From Streptomyces sp. NRRL F-5122 (GTDB lineage Bacteria; Actinomycetota; Actinomycetes; Streptomycetales; Streptomycetaceae): a stretch of 64,000 bases of DNA. Below, piece by piece: positions 33,435-42,008 of the stretch; position 1 is the first letter of the stretch, and every line of letters starts with the position of its first letter. Made by a program: the position numbers and the translations under genes. The notes beneath the pieces were generated by a model. It made no database searches. It had not been told where the DNA came from and saw only the letters and a program-made list of their open reading frames with translations. The DNA lies in NCBI RefSeq assembly GCF_001507435.1, contig NZ_LMWH01000116.1, forward strand, positions 62,001 through 126,000, written 5' to 3'.

Positions 33435-34597
33435 GCAAGGAGCCCGTGGCCGTCACCGGCATCGGACAGACCAAGCACGTGGCCGCGCGCCGGGACGTGT
33501 CCATCGCCGGGCTCGTCCGGGAGGCAGCCCGACGTGCCCTGGAGGACGCCGAGTTGACCTGGTCGGACGTCGATGCCGTGGTCATCGGCAAGGCGCCCGA
33601 CTTCTTCGAGGGCGTCATGATGCCGGAGCTGTATCTCGCCGACGCCCTCGGCGCCGTCGGCAAGCCCATGCTCAGGGTGCACACCGCGGGTTCGGTGGGC
33701 GGTTCCACCGCTCTCGTGGCGGCGGGTCTCGTCGCGGCCCGTGTGCACGGCACGGTGCTGACCCTCGCCTACGAGAAGCAGTCCGAGTCCAACGCCATGT
33801 GGGGTCTGTCGCTGCCGATCCCCTTCCAGCAGCCGCTGCTGGCCGGAGCGGGTGGCTTCTTCGCTCCGCATGTGCGCGCCTATATGCGGCGCAGCGGCGC
33901 CCCCGACACGGTCGGTTCACTGGTCGCGTACAAGGACCGGCGCAATGCCCTGAAGAACCCGTACGCCCACCTGCACGAGCACGACATCACCCTGGAGAAG
34001 GTGCAGTCCTCACCCATGCTCTGGGACCCGATCCGCTACTCGGAGACCTGCCCGTCCTCCGACGGCGCCTGTGCCATGGTGCTCACCGACCGTGCGGGAG
34101 CGGCCCGTTCGCCCCGGCGTCCCGCGTGGATGCTCGGTGGAGCGATGCGCAGCGAGCCGACCCTCTTCGCAGGCAAGGACTTCGTCTCCCCGCGGGCGGG
34201 CAGGAACTGTGCCGCCGACGTCTACCGGCAGGCGGGGATCGCCGACCCGCGCCGGGACGTCGACGGGGTGGAGATGTACGTGCCCTTCTCCTGGTACGAG
34301 CCGATGTGGCTGGAGAACCTCGGTTTCGCCGCGGAGGGCGAGGGCTGGAAGCTCACCGAGTCGGGCGTGACCGAGCTCGACGGGGACCTGCCCGTCAACA
34401 TGTCGGGCGGAGTGCTCTCGACGAACCCCATCGGCGCCTCCGGCATGATCCGCTTCGCGGAGGCGGCACTCCAGGTGCGCGGACAGGCGGGAGAACACCA
34501 GGTGGACCGGGCCAGGCGGGTCCTCGGGCACGCCTACGGCGGAGGGTCCCAGTTCTTCTCCATGTGGCTGGTCGGGGACCGTCCGCCGACCTCGTGA
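33431..34597 (+). CDS. Thiolase-fold lipid-transfer protein (Ltp3-like)
   Basis: This 388-residue protein begins EPVAVTGIGQTKHVAARRDV, the start typical of Ltp/SCP-x thiolases. LRVHTAGSVGGSTALVAAG corresponds to the nucleophile loop but has no Cys at the usual position (Ala-Gly-Ser instead). YSETCPSSDGACAMVL and VNMSGGVLSTNPIGASGMIR follow the family order, the latter in place of the GHP-x-G loop. Loss of classical thiolase residues suits retro-aldolase or structural roles known for Ltp2-type proteins. Its ATG overlaps the previous stop (ATGA). Order DUF35-ltp-ltp matches Rv3521-Rv3522-Rv3523. Confidence 0.85.
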   Translation: MSKEPVAVTGIGQTKHVAARRDVSIAGLVREAARRALEDAELTWSDVDAVVIGKAPDFFEGVMMPELYLADALGAVGKPMLRVHTAGSVGGSTALVAAGLVAARVHGTVLTLAYEKQSESNAMWGLSLPIPFQQPLLAGAGGFFAPHVRAYMRRSGAPDTVGSLVAYKDRRNALKNPYAHLHEHDITLEKVQSSPMLWDPIRYSETCPSSDGACAMVLTDRAGAARSPRRPAWMLGGAMRSEPTLFAGKDFVSPRAGRNCAADVYRQAGIADPRRDVDGVEMYVPFSWYEPMWLENLGFAAEGEGWKLTESGVTELDGDLPVNMSGGVLSTNPIGASGMIRFAEAALQVRGQAGEHQVDRARRVLGHAYGGGSQFFSMWLVGDRPPTS

Positions 34598-34680
34598 CGG
34601 CATCCCCGTCACGTGACCTGTCGGCAGTGGGATGCGATGGCTAGGCTGGCCGCGGACGACGAACCGGGAGGAGCACGGAC

Positions 34681-34923
34681 GTGGCCGAGAGCACCATCCA
34701 GCAGCAGTCGCTCATGGGCTGGGACAAGCCGGAGCTGGATCTGAGCAAGGCCGACTGGCACTCCAGCAGCCGAGGGCTCGGGGATGTCCAGATCGCCTTT
34801 GTCGAAGGGTTCATCGCGATGCGCAACAGTGGCCGCCCCGAAAGTCCCTCCCTGATCTTCACCCCGGCGGAATGGGGTGCGTTCGTGTCGGGGGCGCGGA
34901 AGGGGGAGTTCGACCTCACCTGA
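34681..34923 (+). CDS. DUF397 domain protein
   Basis: This 80-residue acidic protein has a DUF397 core: ADWHSSSRG, then VQIAFVEGFIAMRNSGRP, and LIFTPAEWGAFVSGARKGEF at the end. DUF397 proteins are streptomycete-type small proteins normally encoded beside an XRE-type regulator in toxin-antitoxin-like or developmental pairs (bldB/abaA style). Here no XRE partner adjoins, so it is an orphan copy. The GTG at 34681 has GGGAGGAG upstream. Confidence 0.9.
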   Translation: MAESTIQQQSLMGWDKPELDLSKADWHSSSRGLGDVQIAFVEGFIAMRNSGRPESPSLIFTPAEWGAFVSGARKGEFDLT

Positions 34924-35055
34924 CCGCCCTCGTGAGGTGACTCGTCGCCGGTCCGGAATTTCCGGACACGCGGCCGTCGCATCCACGCCGGGGCCGCCGT
35001 GTGCGTCAGGCTGGCCCCGGAGGGTGCACAGCGGTGTGCCGGAGGCGAGGAGTTC

Positions 35056-35973
35056 ATGATCACTCTGCCGGTCGTCGTGGCCGTCGACGGATCGGACGAC
35101 AGCCTGCGCGCGCTCGACTGGGCGTTGGCCGCCGCACGGCTGCGCGCGGCACCGCTGTGGGTGGTGCATGTACGTGGGCAGGTGAGGCGGGCGCAGCCCG
35201 ACGTCGTGGCTGCCGCGCCTGCGCCATCGGTCGAGGAGCCTGTGCTCGACCACGTCCGCGCACAACTGGCTGACCGGCAGGACCTTCCGGCAACGGAGTA
35301 CGTGGCCTGCGACGGTGCCGTGTCCACCGTCCTGCCCGAACTGGGCGCGGACGCCCAGCTCATGGTGGTCGGCTCGCGCGGCCGAGGGGGATTCGCCAGT
35401 CTCCTCCTCGGGTCCACCAGCCTCGCGGTCGCGGGAGAGGCCGACTGCCCGGTGGTCGTGGTGCCGCGTCCGGGACGCGAGGTGCACGAGGGTCCCCCCG
35501 TCGCGCCGGGACCGCGGGTCGTCGTCGGCGTGGACGTCGACGGCCCCACCGTGGCCACTCTCGCCTTCGCCTTCGCGGAGGCGGACCGGCGCCACGCCGC
35601 GCTGCATGTGATCTCGTCCTATCTCTGGGCCCCGCTCGAGATCTGGTCGGTGCCCGGCCAGATGGTGTCCCCGGATGTCGAGGACGACGCCGTCCAGGAG
35701 GAGATCCGCACCCTGGTCGCGGGCCTCCTCCCCGTCCACCGCGAGCGGCACCCGGATGTGCGCGTCGAGCTCTCGACCCCTCCCGGCCAGGCAGCGGGCC
35801 ATCTGGTCGCCGCCTCCAAGGACGCCGAGCTGGTCGTCGTGGGCCGCCACCGCCGACGGTTGCTGGCCCCCGCACGCATGATCGGTTCGGTGACCCAGGC
35901 CGTACTGCTCCATGCGGCGAGCCCCGTCGCGGTGATCCCGCCGGCAGCGGAGCCGATCCGCACCGACGGCTGA
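35056..35973 (+). CDS. Tandem universal stress protein (two UspA domains)
   Basis: This 305-residue protein contains two UspA domains. The first (about 1-145) has VVAVDGSDDSLRALDWAL and the ATP-binding loop VVGSRGRGGFASLLLGSTS. The second (about 158-300) has VVVGVDVDG and the degenerate loop VVGRHRRRLLAPARMIGSVT. The first loop fits the G-2x-G-9x-G(S/T) nucleotide motif; the second keeps only part of it. Tandem Usp proteins respond to hypoxia, starvation or redox stress in actinobacteria. The ATG at 35056 is preceded by GAGGAG. Confidence 0.92.
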   Translation: MITLPVVVAVDGSDDSLRALDWALAAARLRAAPLWVVHVRGQVRRAQPDVVAAAPAPSVEEPVLDHVRAQLADRQDLPATEYVACDGAVSTVLPELGADAQLMVVGSRGRGGFASLLLGSTSLAVAGEADCPVVVVPRPGREVHEGPPVAPGPRVVVGVDVDGPTVATLAFAFAEADRRHAALHVISSYLWAPLEIWSVPGQMVSPDVEDDAVQEEIRTLVAGLLPVHRERHPDVRVELSTPPGQAAGHLVAASKDAELVVVGRHRRRLLAPARMIGSVTQAVLLHAASPVAVIPPAAEPIRTDG

Positions 35974-35975
35974 CC

Positions 35976-36140
35976 GGAGGGGCCCGCGAGGCACCGGGTG
36001 GGCGGACCCGGTCCCCCGGGTGCGCCGGAAGCGGATCACCTTCGCGGCATCCTCCTCGAACGCCCGGTCGGGGCCGCCGAAGTGCCGGTTCGGGTCGGCC
36101 CAGTCGGCGGGCGCGACACCTCGCGGCGCCCCGGGTCGCG
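35976..36140 (-). other. Coding-like fragment, possible gene remnant, between USP and the 165-aa hypothetical
   Basis: On the minus strand one frame reads GVAPADWADPNRHFGGPDRA, then FEEDAAKVIRFRRTRGTG, with almost only G/C at third codon positions. This is unusual for an intergenic region. No start or stop defines a gene: the frame continues as antisense of the USP gene, and the upstream part looks coding in another frame (MPQWYVAEREAGLWARSRGA from 36224). It may be a decayed or frameshifted small gene. I do not recognise the family. Confidence 0.25.
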
Positions 36141-36222
36141 CCCCGGGGACCCGCCGACGACGGGCGCCCCACGAGAGCGGGCCCACAGCCCCGCTTCCCG
36201 CTCGGCCACGTACCATTGCGGC

Positions 36223-36720
36223 ATGTCCTTCCTCCGCCGCCGCAGCGCCACTCCCGCCGGGCCGGATTTTGATGTCCTGGCCATGGACCCGGGTGACTGG
36301 CCGGGCAATCTCGGTGCCGGTCTGCTGCCCGCCCCCGACGGCAGCTGCCAGGGTGTCTTCCTGCGCTACGACCTGTTCGGCGGCCGCGGTCCCGCGATGA
36401 TCATCGGCAACCTGCCCGAGGGCTCCCCGGCCCGCGAGGTCGCCGAGGGAGAGATCCCGTTCGAGGTTGCCCAGCTCCTCATCGCGCTGGAGAACGACGA
36501 GGAGGTCACCGTCGTCGGGAGCGAGGACATCCCGGTGATGCAGGGCGACAACCTTCTGATCGTGCGCCGGCTGAAGCTCTCCGAGGGCCGGATCTCCTGC
36601 GTCCAGTTCGACCGCAGTGACAACGTCCTGGTCACCATCGCGGCCTGGGACCGCCCCATCACCGACGACCTGTACGCGCTGCTCAAGCCGTTGCCGGCGG
36701 AGCTGTTCCAGCAGGGCTGA
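36223..36720 (+). CDS. Conserved hypothetical protein
   Basis: This 165-residue, mildly acidic protein has no signal peptide, membrane segment or motif I can name. It begins MSFLRRRSATPAGPDFDVLA and has an alternating beta-rich pattern (GPAMIIGNLPEG, EEVTVVGSEDIPVMQGDN, RISCVQFDRSDNVLVTIAAW). Composition and third-position G/C support a real gene. TACCAT at 36211-36216 placed six bases before the ATG suggests a leaderless transcript. A terminator follows directly. Function unknown. Confidence 0.75.
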   Translation: MSFLRRRSATPAGPDFDVLAMDPGDWPGNLGAGLLPAPDGSCQGVFLRYDLFGGRGPAMIIGNLPEGSPAREVAEGEIPFEVAQLLIALENDEEVTVVGSEDIPVMQGDNLLIVRRLKLSEGRISCVQFDRSDNVLVTIAAWDRPITDDLYALLKPLPAELFQQG

Positions 36721-36744
36721 CCTGCCAGACGTCCGTGCAGGAAG

Positions 36745-36768
36745 GGCCGGGCCCCGCGGGGCCCGGCC
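36745..36768. terminator. Bidirectional terminator between the 165-aa hypothetical and the amidase gene
   Basis: GGCCGGGCCCC pairs with GGGGCCCGGCC around a two-base loop. It lies 24 bp after the plus-strand stop and 11 bp from the minus-strand amidase stop, placed to end both convergent transcripts. Confidence 0.8.
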
Positions 36769-36779
36769 GTTGTGCCCTG

Positions 36780-38753
36780 CTACGAGGCCGAGGGCAGCAG
36801 CCGGACGTCCGCGGCCCGGACGAACGCCACCCGGTGACCGAACTGGATCTCGTAGTAGAGGTCCTTGCCGACGACGACCCGGTGCGAGTCCGACGTGAAC
36901 GTGACCGCGTAGTAGTACTCGCCCGGCAGGGCGTCACCGACGGCATAACGCTGGCCGGCCGGCAGCCGGTACGACAGCGGGGAGACCGACTGCGCGGGCA
37001 CCCCCTCGGGGTACGCCTCCTTCTCCGGGTACGCCCGGCCGTACACGGGGATGTCGGTGAGGCCGGTCTTGGGCGTGACCACGAGGCCCGACGCGTTCAC
37101 GGCCGTGCGCCGCCCCTTCGGGTCGTGGAACCAGGCCTTCTGGCCCAGGTACCAGATCGCCGTCCAGTCCCCGTCACGGTCGGCGACGGCGTACTGCTGA
37201 CCGGTGGATACGCGTGAGCCCACGTCGTTCACGTCGATTGTCGAGGGGTCGCCCTGGGGGCGCAGCCCGATGTCCTTGATCAGTGGGGCATTCTCGTCGG
37301 GCGCGCTGTACAGGCGCACCTCGCTCGAGCCGTGCTCCGCGCACGGCTCGCCCGCGGTGGTGCAGCCCGTGTACTGCGGCCGGTTGGCGCGGTAGTCAGG
37401 CAGGATCGTCACCAGACCGCCCCCGGAGCCGGCCGTGGCGTGGAACGGTCTGCCGAGCAGTTCGAAGTAGTGCCGCCAGTCCCAGTAGGGGCCCGGGTCC
37501 GTGTGCATACCGGGGATGGTGGACGTCGTCGTGCCGGGAACGTTGTCGTGCCCCAGGATGTGCTGCCGGTCCAGGGGGATGCGGTACTTCGCGGCGAGGT
37601 ACCGCACCAGCCGCGCCGACGAGCGGTACATCGCCTCCGTGTACCAGGCATCCGGCGCGACGAGGAAACCCTCGTGCTCGATGCCGATCGACTTGGCGTT
37701 GACGTACCAGTTGCCCGCGTGCCAGGCCACATCCTTGGCCTTCACATGCTGAGCGATCAACCCGTCCGTGGAACGGACGGTGTAGTTCCATGACACATAG
37801 GTCGGGTCCTTGATCAGATTCAGGACGCCGTCCCACTGGCCTTCCGTGTCATGGACGACGATGTACCTGATGCTCTGCGAGGCGGGCCGGTCGCCCAGGT
37901 CGTGGTTGCCGTAGTCGTCGCCGAACTCCTCGTACGGCGCGGGGATCCACTCGCAGGCCACGGTCCGCGGGCACTCGGTGCCGTCGGAGGACATGGCGCG
38001 CAGCCCGGTGCGGGCCAGTTGCGCGGTGTCGGGTGTCAGCGCGGGCTGCGCGGTGAGCGTCACGCCCTGCCCCTGGTCGGTGGTGCGCCGCTCGCCCTCG
38101 CGCATGACCTGGAAGACGTCGTCGGCGTACGCGGACGCCGTGGACCTGTCCTCCGCACCCGAGAACTCCGCCACTGCGCCGTACCAGTGGGCCGGATCCG
38201 TGCCGAGCGACACGCCGAGGCGCCGCTGCGCGTCGGCGAGCAGTGCGGCGCCGCCCGCGATGTTCGCCGCGGGGTCGGTGCGCAGCCGCTCTGCCGGGAT
38301 GCCGGTCAGCGCGGCGGCCTTGGTCAGTGTCTTCAGCCTCGCCGGGAGTACGGAGCCCGCCGGCACCGTCGTGGTGGGCAGCAGCGCCGCACGTGCCTGG
38401 TCGCCGCGGGCGTCCTCCGTGCCTTCGCCGTGGTGGGAGGCCCCGGCGATCGCGGTCCGGGCGTCCGTGAGGTGCATCGGGCCGTAGCCGCCCGAGACGC
38501 TGGGCGCGCCGGCGTGCGTGTCCCAGCGGGACTGGAGGTAGGACACGCCGAGCAGCACGCTCTGCGGCACGTGGTATCGGGCGGCGGCCGTGGCGAAGGC
38601 CCTTTGCAGGTCGGCCGGTGCGTCGCTTCCCGGCGCCGCCGGGGCGGCACCCAGCAGTGGAAGCAGCAGGGCGGCCGAGGCAGCGGCCACCGCGGTTCTG
38701 CGGGCGCGTCTGCGTCCGGTGGGAGTGCGAAGGTCGATGGCGGATCCGCGCAA
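36780..38753 (-). CDS. Secreted N-acetylmuramoyl-L-alanine amidase (Amidase_2/PGRP type)
   Basis: This 657-residue secreted peptidoglycan hydrolase has an N-terminal signal with twin arginines (RRRARRTAVAAASAALLLP). A lysozyme-like/SLT-type helical domain (about 45-235) contains VPQSVLLGVSYLQSRWDTH. The amidase domain (about 290-450) has the zinc ligand His in IRYIVVHDTEGQ, the IGIEHEG strand and HILGHDNVPG. A C-terminal half carries SH3-like repeats with paired cysteines. It would cleave the MurNAc-L-Ala bond. The start is a TTG at 38753 with AGGAGG five bases upstream; no ATG or GTG fits better. Terminators flank the unit on the 3' side. Confidence 0.88.
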   Translation of the reverse strand: MRGSAIDLRTPTGRRRARRTAVAAASAALLLPLLGAAPAAPGSDAPADLQRAFATAAARYHVPQSVLLGVSYLQSRWDTHAGAPSVSGGYGPMHLTDARTAIAGASHHGEGTEDARGDQARAALLPTTTVPAGSVLPARLKTLTKAAALTGIPAERLRTDPAANIAGGAALLADAQRRLGVSLGTDPAHWYGAVAEFSGAEDRSTASAYADDVFQVMREGERRTTDQGQGVTLTAQPALTPDTAQLARTGLRAMSSDGTECPRTVACEWIPAPYEEFGDDYGNHDLGDRPASQSIRYIVVHDTEGQWDGVLNLIKDPTYVSWNYTVRSTDGLIAQHVKAKDVAWHAGNWYVNAKSIGIEHEGFLVAPDAWYTEAMYRSSARLVRYLAAKYRIPLDRQHILGHDNVPGTTTSTIPGMHTDPGPYWDWRHYFELLGRPFHATAGSGGGLVTILPDYRANRPQYTGCTTAGEPCAEHGSSEVRLYSAPDENAPLIKDIGLRPQGDPSTIDVNDVGSRVSTGQQYAVADRDGDWTAIWYLGQKAWFHDPKGRRTAVNASGLVVTPKTGLTDIPVYGRAYPEKEAYPEGVPAQSVSPLSYRLPAGQRYAVGDALPGEYYYAVTFTSDSHRVVVGKDLYYEIQFGHRVAFVRAADVRLLPSAS

Positions 38754-38996
38754 GGCAGCCTCCTGGGACGGTGGGGCGCTCTGGGGCGTGCGGGGGCCGA
38801 ACGTGCGTCAGTGGTACCGGCTTCGCGACGATCCGTCAATCACGCCCAGGAGGAAGGGATTTCCCATGTCAGCAGCGGTGGCGTGGATTTTCGCGACGGT
38901 AGTGGAACAGCCTGCGGGGCATCAGTGGAGTGGACCAATGGCCCGTACGGAGGAGGCCCGCACGGTGTGCGGAGAGGGCCCGGACATGACGAAGGC

Positions 38997-39029
38997 CCGC
39001 GGTGCGTCGCTCGCGCGAGCGCACCGCGG
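38997..39029 (-). terminator. Terminator of the phosphotransferase gene
   Basis: CCGCGGTGCG pairs with CGCACCGCGG; an inner CTCG/CGAG stem makes a long hairpin with a small bulge. It lies 13 bp beyond the phosphotransferase stop at 39043. The rest of the 38754-39042 gap holds only a weak small plus-strand ORF from 38866 (MSAAVAWIFATVVEQ), which I do not call. Confidence 0.7.
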
Positions 39030-39042
39030 ACCGCCATCCCCC

Positions 39043-40182
39043 TCAGCGAGTACCGACCGCCGCTCGTACGGCCCTGCGGGCCATCTGGCAGTCGTCGTGC
39101 AGCCGCCGTAGCAGCAGCCGCTGTTCCTCGCCGGACGGCGCAGCACCCGGGTGGGCCACTCCCGATGCCGCGGGGGTCGTGTCGTGCATCGATCGCTGCA
39201 CGGCCGTCTCATAGGTTCGGATCTCGCGGGTGAGCACGAGCATCAGGTTGACCAGGAAGGCGTCGCGCGAGGCGGGCCCCGCCGACTGCGCGATCTGGCT
39301 GATCTGACGGCGGGCGACCGGGGCGTCACCGAGGACCGTCCACAGTGTGGCCAGGTCGTACCCGGGCAAATACCAGCCCGCGTGCTCCCAGTCCACCAGC
39401 ACGGGACCCGCCGGTGAGAGCAGGATGTTCGACAGCAGGGCGTCGCCGTGGCAGAACTGGCCCATGCCCTGACGGCCCGCGGCGTGGGCGATACCGTGCA
39501 GCAGTTTCTGCAGGTCTCCCATGTCCCGGTCCGTCAGCAGCCCCAGATCGTGGAAGCGCGAGATCCGCTCCGCGTAGTCCAGCGGCGCGTCGAACGTCCC
39601 GGCCGGTGGACGCCAGGCGTTCAGCCGGCAGATCGCACCGAGTGCCGCCCGGATGTCGGCTCGCGGCGGCGCCTCCGCCGGATGCCGCTGCAACGCGGCC
39701 ACCCGGCCGGGCATCCGCTCGATCACCAGGGTGCAGTTGTCCGGGTCCGCCGCGATGAGCCGGGGCACCCGCACCGGTGGGCGATGCCGGACGAACGACC
39801 GGTATGCCGCTATCTCGTGCCGGAGCCGCTCGGACCAGATCGTGGAGTGGTCCAATAAACACTTGGCGACGGCCGTGCTGCGTCCCGTCGTGCCGACGAG
39901 GAGCACGGAGCGGCCGCTTCGGCGCAGCACCTGCACCGGAGTGAACTCCGGGCAGATGCGGTGCACCGAAGCGATCGCCGTGCGCAGCTGCGCGCCCTGG
40001 GGGCCGGACAAGTCGATTCTCCCGCTGAGCGGTTGCGTGCCGGCACCCGGAACGCGCCGTGCCCGGCCGGCAGCGAGTACAGGGGCCGTCGGCCGCGCGG
40101 GGTCGAGGTAGGGGCCGCCGGCACCCGGGCGGGGATGCAGCGACCGGGTCGGGGCGGACACGGAGGACGATGCTGCGTACAT
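39043..40182 (-). CDS. APH/choline-kinase-fold phosphotransferase with a TTA codon
   Basis: This 379-residue protein has an aminoglycoside-phosphotransferase-like kinase fold. [10 protein letters not shown] carries the ATP lysine, [13 protein letters not shown] is the catalytic HGD-x4-N loop, and [18 protein letters not shown] supplies the metal-binding Asp. About 75 N-terminal residues are Pro/Arg-rich and may be disordered. Codon 109 (39856-39858) is TTA, read in streptomycetes by the developmental tRNA bldA, and it is the only in-frame TTA I find in the window. That predicts late, bldA-dependent expression. It is divergent from the NsdA/Orf1590-like regulator. Substrate unknown; resistance is not implied. 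Confidence 0.82.
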   Translation of the reverse strand: MYAASSSVSAPTRSLHPRPGAGGPYLDPARPTAPVLAAGRARRVPGAGTQPLSGRIDLSGPQGAQLRTAIASVHRICPEFTPVQVLRRSGRSVLLVGTTGRSTAVAKCLLDHSTIWSERLRHEIAAYRSFVRHRPPVRVPRLIAADPDNCTLVIERMPGRVAALQRHPAEAPPRADIRAALGAICRLNAWRPPAGTFDAPLDYAERISRFHDLGLLTDRDMGDLQKLLHGIAHAAGRQGMGQFCHGDALLSNILLSPAGPVLVDWEHAGWYLPGYDLATLWTVLGDAPVARRQISQIAQSAGPASRDAFLVNLMLVLTREIRTYETAVQRSMHDTTPAASGVAHPGAAPSGEEQRLLLRRLHDDCQMARRAVRAAVGTR

Positions 40183-40327
40183 GGTTGATACAGATCCCTT
40201 CGTGTGCCTTCGAGTTCGGCGCCGCCCGCCCCGGCCGCCGCGGGTGCACCCTGGGGAATGTCCCTGCGGCGACCGGGTCGGGATGGCGCGTTCCTACATG
40301 ACACCCGTGGGCCCGTGGCACACCATC

Positions 40328-40357
40328 TGGCGCACCCTGGCGAACCCTGGCGAATAG
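40328..40357. promoter_or_regulatory. Three 10-bp-phased TGGCG direct repeats upstream of the developmental regulator
   Basis: TGGCG occurs at 40328, 40338 and 40348, exactly one helical turn apart; the last two are extended as CCCTGGCGAA. The cores match the first five positions of the AdpA consensus TGGCSNGWWY but not its later G. An inverted repeat TGACA-N9-TGTCA follows at 40370-40388, just upstream of the gene start. Confidence 0.55.
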
Positions 40358-40415
40358 TCCCGAAGCAACTGACAGAGGGTTACTGTCAACTCAGCCGAGA
40401 ACCTGGGGGCTTGAC

Positions 40416-41915
40416 GTGAGCGGACAACCCAACACCCGCCTCTCGGACCTGTTCGGCCTTACCGGCTGGTCCAAGGGCGAACTCGCGAGGATGGTGAACC
40501 GGCAGGCGGCGGCCATGGGCCACCCCCAGCTGGCGACCGACACCTCACGGGTGCGGCGTTGGATCGACATGGGAGAGATCCCGCGCGATCCGGTGCCGCG
40601 GGTGCTGGCGGCGCTGTTCACGGAGCGACTCGGCCGTGTCGTGACCATCGAGGACCTCGGTCTGGTCCGGCACGGGCGCGCGGGGAGACGGCGTGACGAC
40701 GAACATGCGCAGCACCCCGACGGAATTCCGTGGGCGCCCGAGCGGACGGCTGCGGTCCTCACCGAATTCACGGGAATGGACCTCATGCTCAACCGACGCG
40801 GCTTGGTGGGCGCGGGTGCCGCGCTCGCCGCAGGATCCGCACTCAGCAGTGCGATGAACGATTGGCTGCACACCGATCCGGCCCTCGCGGCCGACGCTCC
40901 CCGCTTCGACGACCCCCTGCACGCCGACCCCGCTGGGTACGACCGCTATGAGGCCGCCCCCATCGGGTCGCAGGAAGTCGAGGAGCTGGAGCGCTCGGTC
41001 GAGGTGTTCCGGGCCTGGGACGCGGCCCGCGGCGGCGGGCTGCAGCGCAAGGCTGTCGTGGGACAGCTCAACGAGGTGGGAGGCATGCTCTCCTACCGCC
41101 ACCCCGACCATCTGCAGCGGCGCCTGTGGGGCGTCGCCGCCAACCTCGCCGTGCTCGCCGGGTGGATGTCGCACGACATCGGCCTGGAGCCAACGGCCCA
41201 GAAGTACTTCGTCATCGCCGCCCACGCGGCCCGTGAGGGCGGCGACCGGCCGCGTGCCGGGGAGGCGCTCTCCCGCGCCGCCCGCCAGATGGTGCACCTG
41301 GGCCGGCCCGACGACGCACTCGACCTGATGCAGCTCGCCAAATCCGGCTCCGGCGACGAGGTACTGCCGCGCACCCAGGCCATGCTCTTCACCATCGAGG
41401 CCTGGGCGCAGGCGTCCATGGGCAAGGGGCAGGCCATGCGGCGCACTCTCGGGGAGGCGGAGGACCTCTTCGTCTCCGACAAGAGGGATGTGCCTCCGCC
41501 GAGTTGGATGCAGATGTTCGACGAGGCCGATCTGCACGGGATGCAGGCCCTGGCCTACCGCACACTGGCCGAACACGAGCCGGGTGCGGCCGCCATCGCG
41601 CAGCGGCACGCCAAGGAGGCGCTGGAGCTGCGTGGTTCGGGCCGGGAGCGGTCGAACATCTTCGACCACATCTCCCTCGCGTCCGCGTGCTTCATCGCGG
41701 ACGACCCCGAACAGGCCGACCGGTATGCGCGCCTGGCCCTGACGTCGATGGGGGCCAACTCCTCCCATCGCACCTGGGACCGGCTGCGTGAGATGTACCG
41801 GCTCACCGGGCAGTACTCCAGCTATCCGAAGATCCAGGATCTGCGTGAGGAGATCAGGCGGGCGCTTCCCAGGGGCCTGACGAAGTCCAAGGGCGGTAAC
41901 AGCACGCAGGCATGA
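40416..41915 (+). CDS. NsdA/Orf1590-family developmental regulator (HTH + TPR-like)
   Basis: This 499-residue protein is of the streptomycete sporulation-associated family. The N-terminal DNA-binding region reads LFGLTGWSKGELARMVNRQA, then TDTSRVRRWIDMGEIPRDP and VLAALFTERLGRVVTIEDLG. A conserved RRGLVGAGAALAAGSALSS segment follows near residue 130, then a helical TPR-like C-terminus (about 180-480). NsdA of S. coelicolor, a negative regulator of differentiation and antibiotics, and S. griseus Orf1590 share this plan. From memory the WSKGELAR...RVRRW block is closer to the Orf1590 type than to NsdA itself, so I give no symbol. The GTG start lies only 28 bp downstream of the inverted repeat, with GGGGG as a weak ribosome site. 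Confidence 0.85.
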   Translation: MSGQPNTRLSDLFGLTGWSKGELARMVNRQAAAMGHPQLATDTSRVRRWIDMGEIPRDPVPRVLAALFTERLGRVVTIEDLGLVRHGRAGRRRDDEHAQHPDGIPWAPERTAAVLTEFTGMDLMLNRRGLVGAGAALAAGSALSSAMNDWLHTDPALAADAPRFDDPLHADPAGYDRYEAAPIGSQEVEELERSVEVFRAWDAARGGGLQRKAVVGQLNEVGGMLSYRHPDHLQRRLWGVAANLAVLAGWMSHDIGLEPTAQKYFVIAAHAAREGGDRPRAGEALSRAARQMVHLGRPDDALDLMQLAKSGSGDEVLPRTQAMLFTIEAWAQASMGKGQAMRRTLGEAEDLFVSDKRDVPPPSWMQMFDEADLHGMQALAYRTLAEHEPGAAAIAQRHAKEALELRGSGRERSNIFDHISLASACFIADDPEQADRYARLALTSMGANSSHRTWDRLREMYRLTGQYSSYPKIQDLREEIRRALPRGLTKSKGGNSTQA

Positions 41916-42008
41916 GGGAGGCCCGCGCCTGTGTCGGAGGTGCCGGTGTCGCGGACGCCCTGAACCGTTTCGTCAGGACTTGATTCGGGCTCAGAACATG
42001 CCCGCGGC

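Noticed and set aside
34609..36216. 535-codon minus-strand open frame over the USP gene
   Set aside because: It is mostly antisense of the universal stress protein. Only the piece upstream of 35976 looks coding, and it is reported separately at low confidence.
38866..39111. Small plus-strand ORF starting MSAAVAWIFATVVEQ
   Set aside because: AGGAGG precedes it, but the codon bias is weak and it runs through the terminator hairpin into antisense of the phosphotransferase gene.
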